Assembly (NCBI GenBank): GCA_963693085.1
Contig: OY856409.1
Span: forward strand, 1,533,971,372-1,534,035,371
Reading direction: 5' to 3'
Source of the DNA: Alisma plantago-aquatica
Taxonomy: Eukaryota > Streptophyta > Magnoliopsida > Alismatales > Alismataceae
Length of the DNA: 64,000 nt
In this document: positions 1-10,281 of the stretch, one piece after another
How the letters are laid out: each line of letters starts with the position of its first letter
Numbering within the stretch: position 1 is the first letter of the stretch
Translations under genes and position numbers: made by a program
Notes under the pieces: model-generated
Told to the model about the DNA's origin: nothing
Seen by the model: only the letters and a program-made list of their open reading frames with translations
The model's database searches: none

Positions 1-224
1 ATTTGAGTGCAACTAAATCATGCATAGCAAGGATAAGAGAGATTGAACATGCACCAATTAGACAAACTATTTAGAGTGGTTCCACACTTCAAACTAGAAG
101 TGTGTCAGTCCACTTGCCTAGAGAGGTCAACCTCTAGGACTTCCAACAATTGCACTCTTATATTCACTAATAAGACTTACAATACATGACCAACAAAGCA
201 CTTACCTATCCAATACAAAGAGTC

Positions 225-470
225 TTCAACCTTACCAAGGACTTACCCACTTTGCAAGAGTCTTCGGCCTTCTCCAAGGACTTATCCACTCTTGCACAAG
301 TCTTCGGCCTTGTAGGAATTACCCACTCTTCTTGGATCTTCCGCCTTTGACTTCACCTTCACTCGGAGAAGCTTCCACCAAGGACTTACCCACTTGATCT
401 TGAGTCTTCTGCCTTCTCCAAGGGCTTACCCACTCTAGCTCCAAGTCTTCGGCCTTGATCTTCACCAAGG
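225..470. repeat. Degenerate tandem repeat
   Basis: Four to five diverged copies of a unit of roughly 45-65 bases recur. Each contains a variant of GTCTTCGGCCTT followed by CCAAGGACTTACCCACT. Spacing and sequence are irregular, which suggests an old repeat in the leader of the LTR-like flank. The short open frames over it look fortuitous. Confidence 0.6.
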
Positions 471-737
471 GACTCCTTCCCTTGTTCTTCTTCACCTCTC
501 TTGGACAAGAGAGAGAACCTTCATCTTCATGGTTGAAAGAAGAGATAGGAGGTGGTGGAAGTGAGAGCCTTACAAGATATACATATATGACTAGCTCTCT
601 TACAGATTTCCTACTCAGTCTAATGAATGTAGGAAGTGATTAAGCTTAGAGAGAGAGAGGAGGTTGTAGGATCACTCAACTATAGAATAGGAACCTTGAT
701 AGTGAATGCTCTACCTTGGAATGAAGCCCAAGGGGTC

Positions 738-747
738 CTATTTATAG
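738..747 (-). promoter_or_regulatory. TATA box, minus strand
   Basis: Minus-strand CTATAAATAG is a textbook plant TATA box, followed in that direction by a leader-like sequence toward position 1. It supports reading 1-886 as a promoter or LTR. No transcript evidence is available from sequence alone. Confidence 0.5.
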
Positions 748-790
748 TTGGGGATGCCTCTTAATCTTTGGGAACACTTGTGAACAAAAA

Positions 791-851
791 CTAGCCATTT
801 TGTGGCTTGCAACAGATCTATTTTCACTTGTTGCAACTCCAAAATGGCTAG
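791..851. repeat. Imperfect hairpin upstream of the minus-strand TATA box
   Basis: The left arm begins CTAGCCATTTTG and the right arm ends CAAAATGGCTAG. A second paired block (TTGCAAC with GTTGCAA) lies inside, and the loop is about 16 bases. On the minus strand it lies about 45-105 bases upstream of the TATA box, where a regulatory element would be expected. Confidence 0.55.
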
Positions 852-3040
852 AAACACTTTTCTGCACTTTTCCGTACAGTGCATTCTATGGGCTCCGATC
901 TCCAAACCACGAATTAATCCCAATTTAAACATGTGCGGAAGCAATCGATAAACAGCGGAAGACAAAAATCACGGGAAATTAAAACTTTTCGAGACAAGAG
1001 CTTGAAACCACAAACCTTTTCCATAGAAAAAGGATTTAAACTGTATACAACTCTGTCAAAAATACTTCTTGAGTAATTATATACATCATGATACAAAAAT
1101 TCTCAAGAACTCATAACCAAAACACTCCAAGACCTGAGAGTATAGAGGACACATAGAACTGACTCTAACTACACCATAAAGCAGGCTGAGTCTCCACCTG
1201 AGATTTACTGCTCCTGGTGCTGATGTTGCTGGGATTGGTCACCTGTGTTCTTGTTTCTCCGTCTTCGACGACCACCTAAAAAGTTGAAGTCTACGGGGCG
1301 AGACAATTATACATAATTGCCCCAGCGAGAGTTATAACTCTCCACTAGAAGCTTTATAAGCAAAGCAAGGAATAAATTAAGCAATAAAAGCCTTCAAGGT
1401 ATTCATTAGCAGTTTTGACGACAAGCCAGAGTTCAATCATTTATGAAATATGAAGAACATCTACACTATTCAATGTAACATCAATCAAATAACTCGTAGA
1501 TAACTCTAACAGATATACTACGCTGTTGATTATGTTTTTCAAACAGTATTATGCCCCGTGGAGATGAGGCATACCACTCATACTCCAACTGATCGCTAAG
1601 AAGTCACATCAATATCATACATAGGTCATTAAAAGAGTCGGATTCTTATGACCTCATCTTCCTCAGTCAGTTAGAGGATTGTTTGTTAGACATCTGGCGG
1701 GATGTCTTTTATAATAGCTCACCAGGGTAAACTGGTCCTTCGCTTTTTTAGAGTTACAGTGGCGTTCTGTACTCTCTTCGCCATCGAAAGATTTCTTGTT
1801 TATCTTTCATCGATGCGGTGGTTGTGTCTTTAAGGGAGAGTAGTGATACATCTCACCTTTTGGACTTGTGGTGGGGTTTGATGGACTACAAGAATCTACA
1901 TCAAAACCTCTCACCTTGGATATCTTTTAGTGAAGGTATGACGGACTATAAAAATCTACATCAATTCCTACACTAGGATGTAAGGTTCTACACATCCATG
2001 TACCCCACATACTCAAGAGTATGTGATCCAGGAGTTCCCTGGGGAAAATCTGTTTCACCATCATTTAGACTCTGACAATGATGGATCTATGATCAGGGCT
2101 CTACATTTCACTTGATTAGTTAGGTACATTCAGTATTCTTTAAACATTGTTCTTCAAACAATAACATTAGCACAACAGCTATAAATGAGAATACTAAAAT
2201 GTAGCAGGCCTAACTCTTTTCAATTATCAGTTCTCACTCATCTCATCATAAGTCATCTGTCAAGCATGACCTTGATGATATTCATGGCTCTTACAACCCA
2301 TAAATCTCATTAGATGTCACTAACAGTGCATCAAGATAATTCACTTATTCATAAAGCTTAAGGCATGCTTTCAATGAATATAATATGGTATTCCATACCT
2401 GGATATGACCCTCATCTCATGACAACCTGCATGGTTAATTCAACTGATAACAGTAAACAATTCAACAATTAGGGTTTAATATCCATCTTTCATGTCATCA
2501 CCCTAAAATTAGGGTTTACTGTTCACTTCATGGTGAATTGTACTCATTACATCATCATGTAAGAGAAACATCATCATTAAGGCTCTTAAATAAGATTAAG
2601 ATTCATTGGATATCATAATTAGGGTTTCCATGACCTCACATAGGTGGATCATTCCCTAATCAAGCACATTCATGTGTATTAGAAGTATCTTACTTGAGTT
2701 TACACCTTAAAAGGGTACTTTCTCTCTCTTAGGATACTTTCTCTCTCCTCTCACTAGTAGATGGTGATAACACCACTCTAGATCAGTTTGGGTTAAGTCC
2801 TCATTGACTAACTTAAGCCAGGACATCATCATCATGTGATTAGGGTTTGATTAGAACAAGGTTTTACCCCTTTAAACCCCTCAAGGGTATTTTGGTAATT
2901 TGCCTCATGATCACCATCATGGGTCAACTCACTAATCACTTAGTCCCTTAATGACCTAGGTTACCATTAGGATTTAGATTAGATCACCATTGAACTAATT
3001 ACACCATCAATTGGTTAAGTACAAACCATCATCAACACCT

Positions 3041-4266
3041 CCAAACGGTTTCAACCTTCAAACGGTTTCAACCTCCAAACGGTTTCAACCTCCAAACGGT
3101 CTTGAGACCGTTTGGCCTCAAACGGTCTTCAGACCATTTGGATCCAAACGGTCTTGAGACCGTTTGTTTGTGAAGACCGTTTGGAAGGGTTGACTTTCCA
3201 AACCGTTTGGAGCTCAATTGGTTTGAAACTGTTTGATCATTTCAACTTGAGATCGATTGGACCAAACAATCCTGAGGTCGTTTGAGCCCAAACGGTCTTG
3301 AGACCGTTTGGCCCCAAATGGTCTTTATACCGTTTGGATCCAAACGGTCTTGAGACCGTTTTGTCCAAATGGGCTCAAACCGTTTGGACCTCCAAAGTGG
3401 TTCAAAGGTTACAATTGTTCATGAAAGTGTATGTTGAAGCCCTCAATTGGCCAAGGCCATGCCAACCACTTACAAATTGAGTTAATTAGTGTTAGCCTTA
3501 GTCAATTGGACATCAAATTGACCCTCAATTGAAAGCCAATTAGGGTTCAATCCTTCTCAATTAGGGTTTTAAATCGGATGTTCATCAATGTTAAACAATG
3601 TGAATCAATTCAAGGTTGAACCTATCAATTGACCTCCAATTGGGCTCAAACTTGTCCCAAACGGTCTTGAGGTCGTTTGGACATCATACAAACGGTCTTG
3701 AGACCGTTTGCCCAAAGTTTGACCAAAAACTAAGTCAGTTTGACTAGGGTTGAAATCCAATTAGGTCAAAAATCAGCAATTTTATCAATTCATCAACTTC
3801 TTGTAATTGGACCCTCAAACCATTAGATTAACTCAACCCTAGACCTTCAAACGGTCTTGGGTTGTGCCCAAACGGTCTTGAGACCGTTTGGAGGAACCCC
3901 CAAACGGTCTTGAGACCGTTTGGAGGAACCCCCAAACGGTCTTGAGACCGTTTGGGTCCTTCAACCCAAAACTCAACAAGATCTATATATCAAATCAGCA
4001 GTTTTGACCCGATTAGGGTTTAGATGTTGAAGTGCCTTCAACTCTCAATTGGTTAAGAATTAAACTTTGATTCTTTGCAGGAATGAAATTCAATATTTAA
4101 CCAACAGACCCTCAAACGGTTGTCCCTTGTTCAACCCTATCAAACGGTCTTGAGACCGTTTCAATCCAAACGGTCTTGCAAGAGCGTTTGAGGGCAAACG
4201 GTTTGAAACCGTTTGACCCCAAACGATTTGCAACCGTTTGGACCAAAAGGGTCCAAGGTCGTTTGA
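3041..4266. repeat. Palindrome array in LTR 1
   Basis: About nine good copies, plus many half or decayed copies, of a 24-bp inverted repeat occur here. The arms are CCAAACGGTCT and its reverse complement, separated by TG. Half-site variants include CAAACGGTTTC and GACCGTTTG. Each arm has an AACGG core. The spacing is irregular except for a 32-bp tandem block at 3868-3955. Equivalent arrays occupy 12439-13523 and 21672-22826. AACGG is the core of plant mitosis-specific (MSA) sites bound by three-repeat MYB proteins, but the flanking bases match that consensus only partly, so regulation is an inference. Confidence 0.85.
3868..3963. repeat. 32-bp minisatellite, three copies
   Basis: The palindrome recurs at 3868, 3900 and 3932 with an identical period of 32, each followed by a spacer related to AGGAACCC (the third spacer differs). 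The corresponding place in LTR 2 has one unit (about 13214-13237) and LTR 3 has two (about 22457-22512), so copy number varies among otherwise near-identical LTRs. Confidence 0.8.
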
Positions 4267-5455
4267 TAAATGACATAGCGAATCACGCCCCTCATCTTCA
4301 ACCTCTAGAAAGGTCGGTTCTCCCATTGTTTTGCTTGCAAAAGTGCAAGGAAGAAGGGAGGTAGAAGAAGAACTAGCAAGTAAATTTTGCAAGAACTAAG
4401 CATGCATATAAAGCAAGAGTTTAGAGTTATAAAACCCGCCTAAAGGTTGATTCTAGAGCTCCAAGCCTTCAAGCTCCAAGATTTAATGGCGTCCTTGAGC
4501 TCCACAACTTGGTCAGAGGTGAATTCTCCAAGGAAACATAGGTTTGGTCGACTAGAACAAGAAGACTAAGTAAGCTATCCACAAAACCAACCTTAAAGGG
4601 TGAATTCCTCCATGAATTTGAGCTAGAAGGTGGTGTTCTCTTACCTAGAACAGGTTGGTCATCCCCCTGAGCTCCAGAGCTATCCTTGGTCGTTTGAGCA
4701 AGAAGAGAAGAGAAGTGAAGGGAAAGAATGATCGTTCACTTATCTTGCAAGGAAGTGGCTTATATACTTTAGCCCCTTTTACACCATAAGGACCTCTCAA
4801 GATTGGAAATCACATCTAGGTCCCTCCTTGCTCAAGGGCACGTCCAAACCCATCTAACCTTATGCAAATCTCATGAAATCTCAAGATCTAAGGGTAAAGG
4901 AAGCTAACCTACAACTAGGGTACATACATGAAAAGTCTCCATACCCATATTAGGTGACTTTCACCACAAAGGTCATTTTTCTCATCTGATTATTCATAGA
5001 TGTGTCCCTTTCATCATTTCTACTCTAAATGATGACAAGAGTTATAAAAGATGTTCTAGATAGTGAAAATTACAAGTTGGACCCCTCAATTTGGGTAAAT
5101 TGCACTTTACTCCAAATTAGGGTTTTTAAGCATAAGGATTGCTTCCACAGCTGCACCTTTGTGCTCAAGCTTGGGAAATCCTTAAAACTTCACCATGAAC
5201 ACCCTCATGATGTTTCAACATCAGAGGAACATCTTAACCTTGCGATGTTGCAAGTTGAACCCTTAAACTGGGTAATTTGCACATAGGTCCATGCATACAA
5301 CACAATGCTACAACTTTATACAAAAAGGAGCAAAATTTGAAATTATATGTTCCTGAGGAACTTAATTACATGCCAGGGAGTATTCACAAGTATATAATTA
5401 CATATTTAGGCAAAACTTCCAGGGTTAGGTTATAACCCAGGTTAGGGATGTTACA

Positions 5456-5477
5456 AATTCTTCACCCCTTCAAAAGG
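5456..5477 (-). other. Polypurine tract, copy A
   Basis: On the minus strand this is a purine-rich run (GAAGGGGTGAAGAATT) directly next to the TGTAACATCC start of the 3' LTR. In Ty3/gypsy elements this site primes plus-strand DNA synthesis. The same tract adjoins LTR 2 at 14714. Confidence 0.75.
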
Positions 5478-5505
5478 ATTTCGTCCCCGAAATCGATAAA
5501 GCGTA

Positions 5506-6824
5506 TTATAAGAAAAGAGTAGGGTATTTCCTTCTCATCTCATCCTCTAGTTCCCAAATGGCTTCTTCAACACCACGATGGTTCCAGAGGACTTTCACAA
5601 GGCTTATATCCTTCTTCTTTAACTTTTTAGTTCTGTTATCGAGGATTGACACTGGTCCCTCCTCATATGTTATATCTTCTTTCAATTCTACTTCCATAGG
5701 TTGTATAACTGACTCGGTGTCTGGGTGACATTTCCTCAGCATGGAAATGTGAAAACAGGGTGTAGCTTCTGCAACTCCTGAGGTAACTCTAGTCTATAGG
5801 CCACCTTTCCAACTCTTTCAACAATTGGATAAGGCCCCATAAATCTAGGAGCTAACTTCCCTTTTCTTCCAAAACGAAGGACTCCTTTCCAAGGTGAGAC
5901 CTTGAGATACACTCTGTCTCCAACCTGGAATTCTAGGGGTCTACGACGTTTATCAGCATACGATTTCTGTCTATCCTGTGCAGTCGTAAGCTGTTGTTGT
6001 ATAACTTTAATCTTCTCTGTAGTTTGCTGCACAAGATCAGGACCTAACAACTGGTGCTCACTAGTCTCATACCAACACAAGGGTGATCTACAACGTCTAC
6101 CATATAAGGCTTCATATGGTGCCATATCAATGCTATGCTGATAGATATTGTTATAGGCAAACTCTATCAAGTTCAGATGTAGATCCCAACTCCCGGTAAA
6201 CTGGAGAACACATGCTCTCAACAGATCTTCCAAGGTTTGTATAGTCCTTTCCGACTGTCCATCAGTCTGTGGATGAAAGGTTGTACTAAACCTTAACTTT
6301 GTGCCTAGGTCTCTATGTAACTGTTCCCAAAAGCGACTTGTAAACTGGGGACCTTTGTCAGAAACTATAGTGACAGGAACTCCGTGTAAACACACTATCT
6401 CTTGAACATACAACTCGGATAACCTTTCAGCAGAATAGGTTGTTTTGACAGGTAAGAAATGTGATGTCTTTGTCAACCTATCAACAACTACCCAAATGGA
6501 ATCATGTCCTTTGTTTGTCATGGGTAGGCCAACAACAAAGTCCATGGTCACATGGTCCCACTTCCATTGTGGTATGGGTAAACGTTGCATTGTTCCTGCA
6601 GGTTTCTAGTGCTCAGCCTTGACTTGCTGACACACAGGACACCTCAGAACAAACTCATCTACATCCTTCTTCATCCCAGGCCACCAATACATATCTTTCA
6701 AGTTTCGATACATATTGGTGCTCCCTGGATGCATAGCATACATCGAAGAATGAGCTTCCTCCAGAACTAACTTCCTCAGGTTACCCACATCCGACACTAT
6801 CATCCTTCCATGATAGCATGCCAC
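5506..6824 (-). pseudogene. Integrase, gypsy copy A, broken
   Basis: This encodes an integrase with an HHCC zinc finger (6606-6824), a DD35E core, a GPY/F region (5736-6590) and a chromodomain-like tail (5506-5742). Compared with copy B it has a stop at 6606-6608, just after the zinc finger, and a one-base deletion near 5755 that shifts the frame before the tail. Remaining motifs include TMDFVVGLP, VSDKGPQFTS and DGQSERTIQTLE. In the element this domain inserts the cDNA and the tail would direct it to chromatin. This copy cannot make the whole enzyme. Confidence 0.85.
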
Positions 6825-6902
6825 CTGGTCATCTGACTCATGAAAACCTTCTCGCTTCTCATCACCAAACTCAGATCTAATCTGCTGAACTGTAGCATCT
6901 AC

Positions 6903-8622
6903 TCATTGTGCCTCCTTTATTTGCTCTCTTAAGGTAGGTTTAATCTGCATCTCAGCTAACAAACCAGCTAACAATGATGCCTTCAACTGCACATTGTCTT
7001 GCCTTAAAGAGATAAGCATATCTCTCCTAGAGCATACTAAGGAACTTAGTTGTGCTCTATCCATAGTTGATGTTGCTGATTTCCTACTCAAGGCATCTGC
7101 AACCACATTGGCCTTGCCCGGATGGTAATCAATTGTACAGTCGTAGTCCTTGATTAACTCCATCCAGCGACGTTGCCTCATGTTAAGCTCATGCTGAGAG
7201 AAGATATACTTAAGGTTCTTGTGGTCTGTGAAAATCTGGAAGGTTTCTCCGTAGAGATAATGTCTCCAGATTTTTAAGGCATGGACCACAGCAGCTAACT
7301 CCAGATCGTGTGTCGGATAATTTTCCTCGTGTTTCTTAAGTTGTCGGGAAGCAAAAGAAATCACTTGTTTATCCTGCATCAACACACATCCAAGTCCATT
7401 TTTAGAGGCATCACAGAAGATTATATATTCCTTTCCTTGCTCAGGTAGCACAAGCACAAGTGCACTTGTCAACCTCTCCTTCAACAGCTGAAAAGACTGT
7501 TGACACTTATCACTCCAAGCAAAAGGACCATCCTTCCGGGTTAACTTGGTCAAAGGTAAGGCTATAGAACTGAAATTCTTAATAAACCTTCGATAATAGC
7601 CAGCTAACCCTAAGAAATTCTAATCTCCGTCGGTGTCTTTGGTTGTTCCCACTGTAGAACAGATTCTACCTTTGTAGGGTCAACACGAATTCTCGAGGCA
7701 GATACCACATGTCCAAGGAAAGACACTTCAGATAACCAGAACTCACACTTGCTAAACTTAGCGTATAGCTTATGTTCTCTTAGCAAGGTCAAAGTTTGGC
7801 GAAGATGCTGCTCATGTTGTTGAGCATCCTTACTATAAATCAGTAGTCATCTATGAAGACGACAACACACTGATCAAGGAAGGGTCGAAAGACTCTATTC
7901 ATGAGTTCCATGAATGCAGCTGGTGCATTGGTTAGTCCAAACGACATAACCGTGAACTCATAGTGACCATATCTTGTCCTAAAGGCAGACTTGGATATGT
8001 CACTGTCCTTAATGCGGAGTTGATGATATCCAGACCTTAAGTCTATCTTGGAGAAGACTGTTGCACCACGCAACTGGTCGAAAAGATCATCAATCCTCGG
8101 CAAAGGATACTTGTTCTTTATTGTTACTTTATTGAGTTGTCTATAGTCAATGCACAACCGCATTGATCCATCTTTCTTTTTAACAAACAAAACCGGAGCA
8201 CCCCAAGGTGAGGTACTCGGTCGAATGAAGCCCTTCTCAAGTAACTCTTGAAGTTGTTACTTCAGTTCTGCCATCTCGGCGGGCACCATCCTATACGGAG
8301 TCTGGGCTATGGGTTTCGTATATGGGACCAAATTGATCTCAAAATCAATCTCCCGAGGTGGTGGTATACCAGGAAGTTCTTCAGGAAACACATCCCTGAA
8401 TTCCCTGACTATAGGAACTTCAGCAGGGTTGGAACTCTCTTTGGTAACATCTACCACATGGGCTAAGAATGCATAACATCCTTGCCTCATCAACTTATCA
8501 GCAACCATAGCTGATACAAGACAGGTGGGCAGAATCTTTCTTTCTCCTTGAAAGATCCATGTGTTGCTTTCATCAGCAAACACTGCCAACTTGGACTCAC
8601 AACCCAAGACAACTCGATACAT
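6903..8622 (-). pseudogene. Reverse transcriptase-RNase H, gypsy copy A, broken
   Basis: Reverse transcriptase motifs ([17 protein letters not shown]) lie at 7840-8190, the connection region at 7610-7792 and RNase H ([23 protein letters not shown]) at 6903-7553. Relative to copy B there are stops at 6903-6905 (CGA to TGA) and 8257-8259, and single-base deletions near 7853 and 7620. The 7853 lesion falls at the FIDD active-site region, where the frame is lost immediately after it. It is a dead copy of the replication enzyme. Confidence 0.85.
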
Positions 8623-8958
8623 TTACAAGGTATCCATCCCTAGGATTACATCAAATCCTTGCATATCAAGCGGTATAAGGTCCACTTGAATGCGATGTTT
8701 AGAAAAGAAGAGTACGCAGGGAGAGCATACTTCTTGCAGAACGGCAGACCCACTCAACGGAGTCTCCAACAACAACCTATCTGCCCTATGACTAGCTGTC
8801 ATATTATAGTTACGAATCACTCTTCGAGTGATGAAAGAGTGCGTAGCACCCGGATCAATCAGAACAGATACTACACAAGATTTAGACATATCAGAATATA
8901 AAAGTTCCATCTGACCTGTCACCACTTGTGGATCAACCACTGCTTCTGGTGGGTTCAT
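8623..8958 (-). pseudogene. Aspartic protease region, gypsy copy A
   Basis: This is a 111-residue open segment with the retroviral-type protease motif [12 protein letters not shown], in which Pro replaces the commoner Ser after the catalytic Asp, as in copy B. It ends at a stop at 8623-8625 where copy B has a glutamate codon. The start chosen is only the first Met in the open segment. In the intact polyprotein it follows gag without a break. Confidence 0.75.
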
Positions 8959-9069
8959 AGCATAGAACCTTGTTGTAGCCTGTTGTTGAGGTGGTGCTGA
9001 TGATCCGGCTTGAGACGCTTGCCCGCGTCCTCGACCTGTTCCTTGAGATTGCCCTCTTTGTGATCCCTG

Positions 9070-10149
9070 TTATCCTTGTCTCGGAGGCTGTGTCACACTG
9101 ACAGGCTTAGATCGGCAGTCCTTCATCAAATGTCCCACCTTACCACAGTTGTAACAGCTTCTCTCTTGTGGTCTTGGTGGTCTAGTGGCAGACATTGATG
9201 CAGAACCCTGTGTCTCCCGAGGTGGTTGTCCTCTTCCTCTACCTCTACTTGGAGACCACTGAGTCTGAGATCTAGATCTAAATGGTGGAGGGTTAGGTGC
9301 AGAGGATCTAGACTTCTTAAAGTCCATAGATGAAGAACCCTGGAACTGTGGATATCTTTTCTGGATTTGCCTCTTTTCAACCACAGATCTCTCTATCCTT
9401 TGGACTGACTCAACGAAGGTAGAGAATCTCTCTCGGTTTTCTAAGGCAGACACTGGGGTAGACATGTTAGCATTCAAACCCCTCTCGAATCTTCTGATTC
9501 TCTCTTCTTCTGTGGCAGCCATGTGCGGACAAAACCGCAACAGCTCCATGAACTTAGCTTCATACTCGCTAATGTTCATGATTCCCTACCTCAGTCTCTC
9601 AAACTGAGAGATCTTCTCGTCTAGGAAGGTCTTTGGAAAATATCTCTGAACAAATTCCCGCCGAAAGTCTTCCCACGAGATCTCTATTCCAGGTCTCTTC
9701 TGCTCTTCCATTGTCCACCAATGACCAGCACTTCCTTTGAGAAGATAGACATCATGTCTGACCTTCTCAGCTTTAGGGATATTGAGTATCCTGAAAGCTT
9801 TCTCCAACTCTGTCAACCACAGATCAGCATCTGCGGGGTCAGCAGTCCCAAGATACTCGGTAGCTCCGACACGACGTAGTCGCTCGAACGTTTTCCCGAT
9901 ACCTTGACCTTCTGGTTGGACAGGTGCCCTGGGTGCAGGCATAGGCATCCTGTCGGTTATGTGTGTCATGGCAGTCATAAACTGCCCAAACATTGTCTGA
10001 CCTGCTGGGTTTCCCATGTCGGTTGGGTCGAACTGGGGTGGCTCTCTGGGTTGCTCAGGTACAGGTTGTTCCATCTCTGGTACTCCTGCACCGCATTGGG
10101 GTGCACTAGCACTACTTTCTACCACATTCTCATCATCTGGCTCTGACAT
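9070..10149 (-). pseudogene. Gag, gypsy copy A, two stop codons
   Basis: The start at 10149 (MSEPDDENVV) is the likely true gag start, about 115 bases inside the primer site. A retrotransposon-gag capsid domain with the typical AEKVRHDVYLLKGSAGHWW segment comes first, then the C-terminal part and one CCHC knuckle ([14 protein letters not shown]) preceded by an Arg/Gly-rich stretch. Stops occur at 9586-9588 (CAG to TAG) and 9070-9072 (CAA to TAA), judged against copy B. Gag would form the virus-like particle and bind RNA. Confidence 0.85.
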
Positions 10150-10263
10150 TCTTATGTATCTTCTTCTCCTGAGGAGCAGAAGATTCTATTAGATAAGGAA
10201 GGAATACTAAAGATAGACTCGACTTCCTATGTCCTATGCCTCTATAGACTCGGCGAACCTAGA

Positions 10264-10275
10264 GCTCTGATACCA
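10264..10275 (-). other. Primer-binding site, copy A
   Basis: Minus-strand TGGTATCAGAGC is complementary to the 3' end of initiator tRNA-Met and lies six bases from the end of LTR 2. This fixes the element's orientation. Confidence 0.9.
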
Positions 10276-10281
10276 CTTAAT

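Larger units (their letters stand above)
1..886 (-). mobile_element. LTR-like flank of an older element, truncated by the gypsy insertion
   Basis: No credible gene is present. Read on the minus strand, the segment resembles a plant LTR: a hairpin at 791-851, a TATA box at 738-747, then a leader with CT-rich and purine-rich stretches and a degenerate repeat. The sequence stops abruptly at 886, where the giant gypsy element begins. The matching flank resumes at 32063 with tandem repeats that would lie upstream of this TATA box. No second LTR, primer site or polyprotein from this element is inside the window, so the family (perhaps copia-type) is an inference. An ordinary promoter region is the alternative. 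Confidence 0.35.
887..5455 (-). repeat. LTR 1 of the gypsy tandem (3' LTR of copy A)
   Basis: This LTR is 4,569 bp. In element orientation it begins TGTAACATCCC at 5455. Its other terminus is TA at 887-888 on the plus strand, where the other two LTRs have TG, so one terminal base has mutated. It contains the palindrome array at 3041-4266, several telo-box-like AAACCCTAAT motifs and AT-rich filler. It encodes no recognisable protein. Confidence 0.9.

Noticed and set aside
2460..2660. Interstitial telomere repeats
   Set aside because: TAGGGTTT motifs are dispersed singly, never in the tandem TTTAGGG runs that mark telomeric DNA.
3041..4266. CRISPR-like array
   Set aside because: Repeats are palindromic and of regular sequence, but spacing is irregular, there are no Cas genes, and the context is a plant LTR.
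5029..5286. Small conserved protein gene in LTR 1
   Set aside because: The 85-codon frame recurs in all three LTRs at the same place because they are copies, and it shows no domain.
10264..10275. tRNA gene
   Set aside because: Only the 12 bases complementary to the initiator tRNA 3' end are present, as expected of a primer-binding site. No cloverleaf is found here or at the other primer sites.
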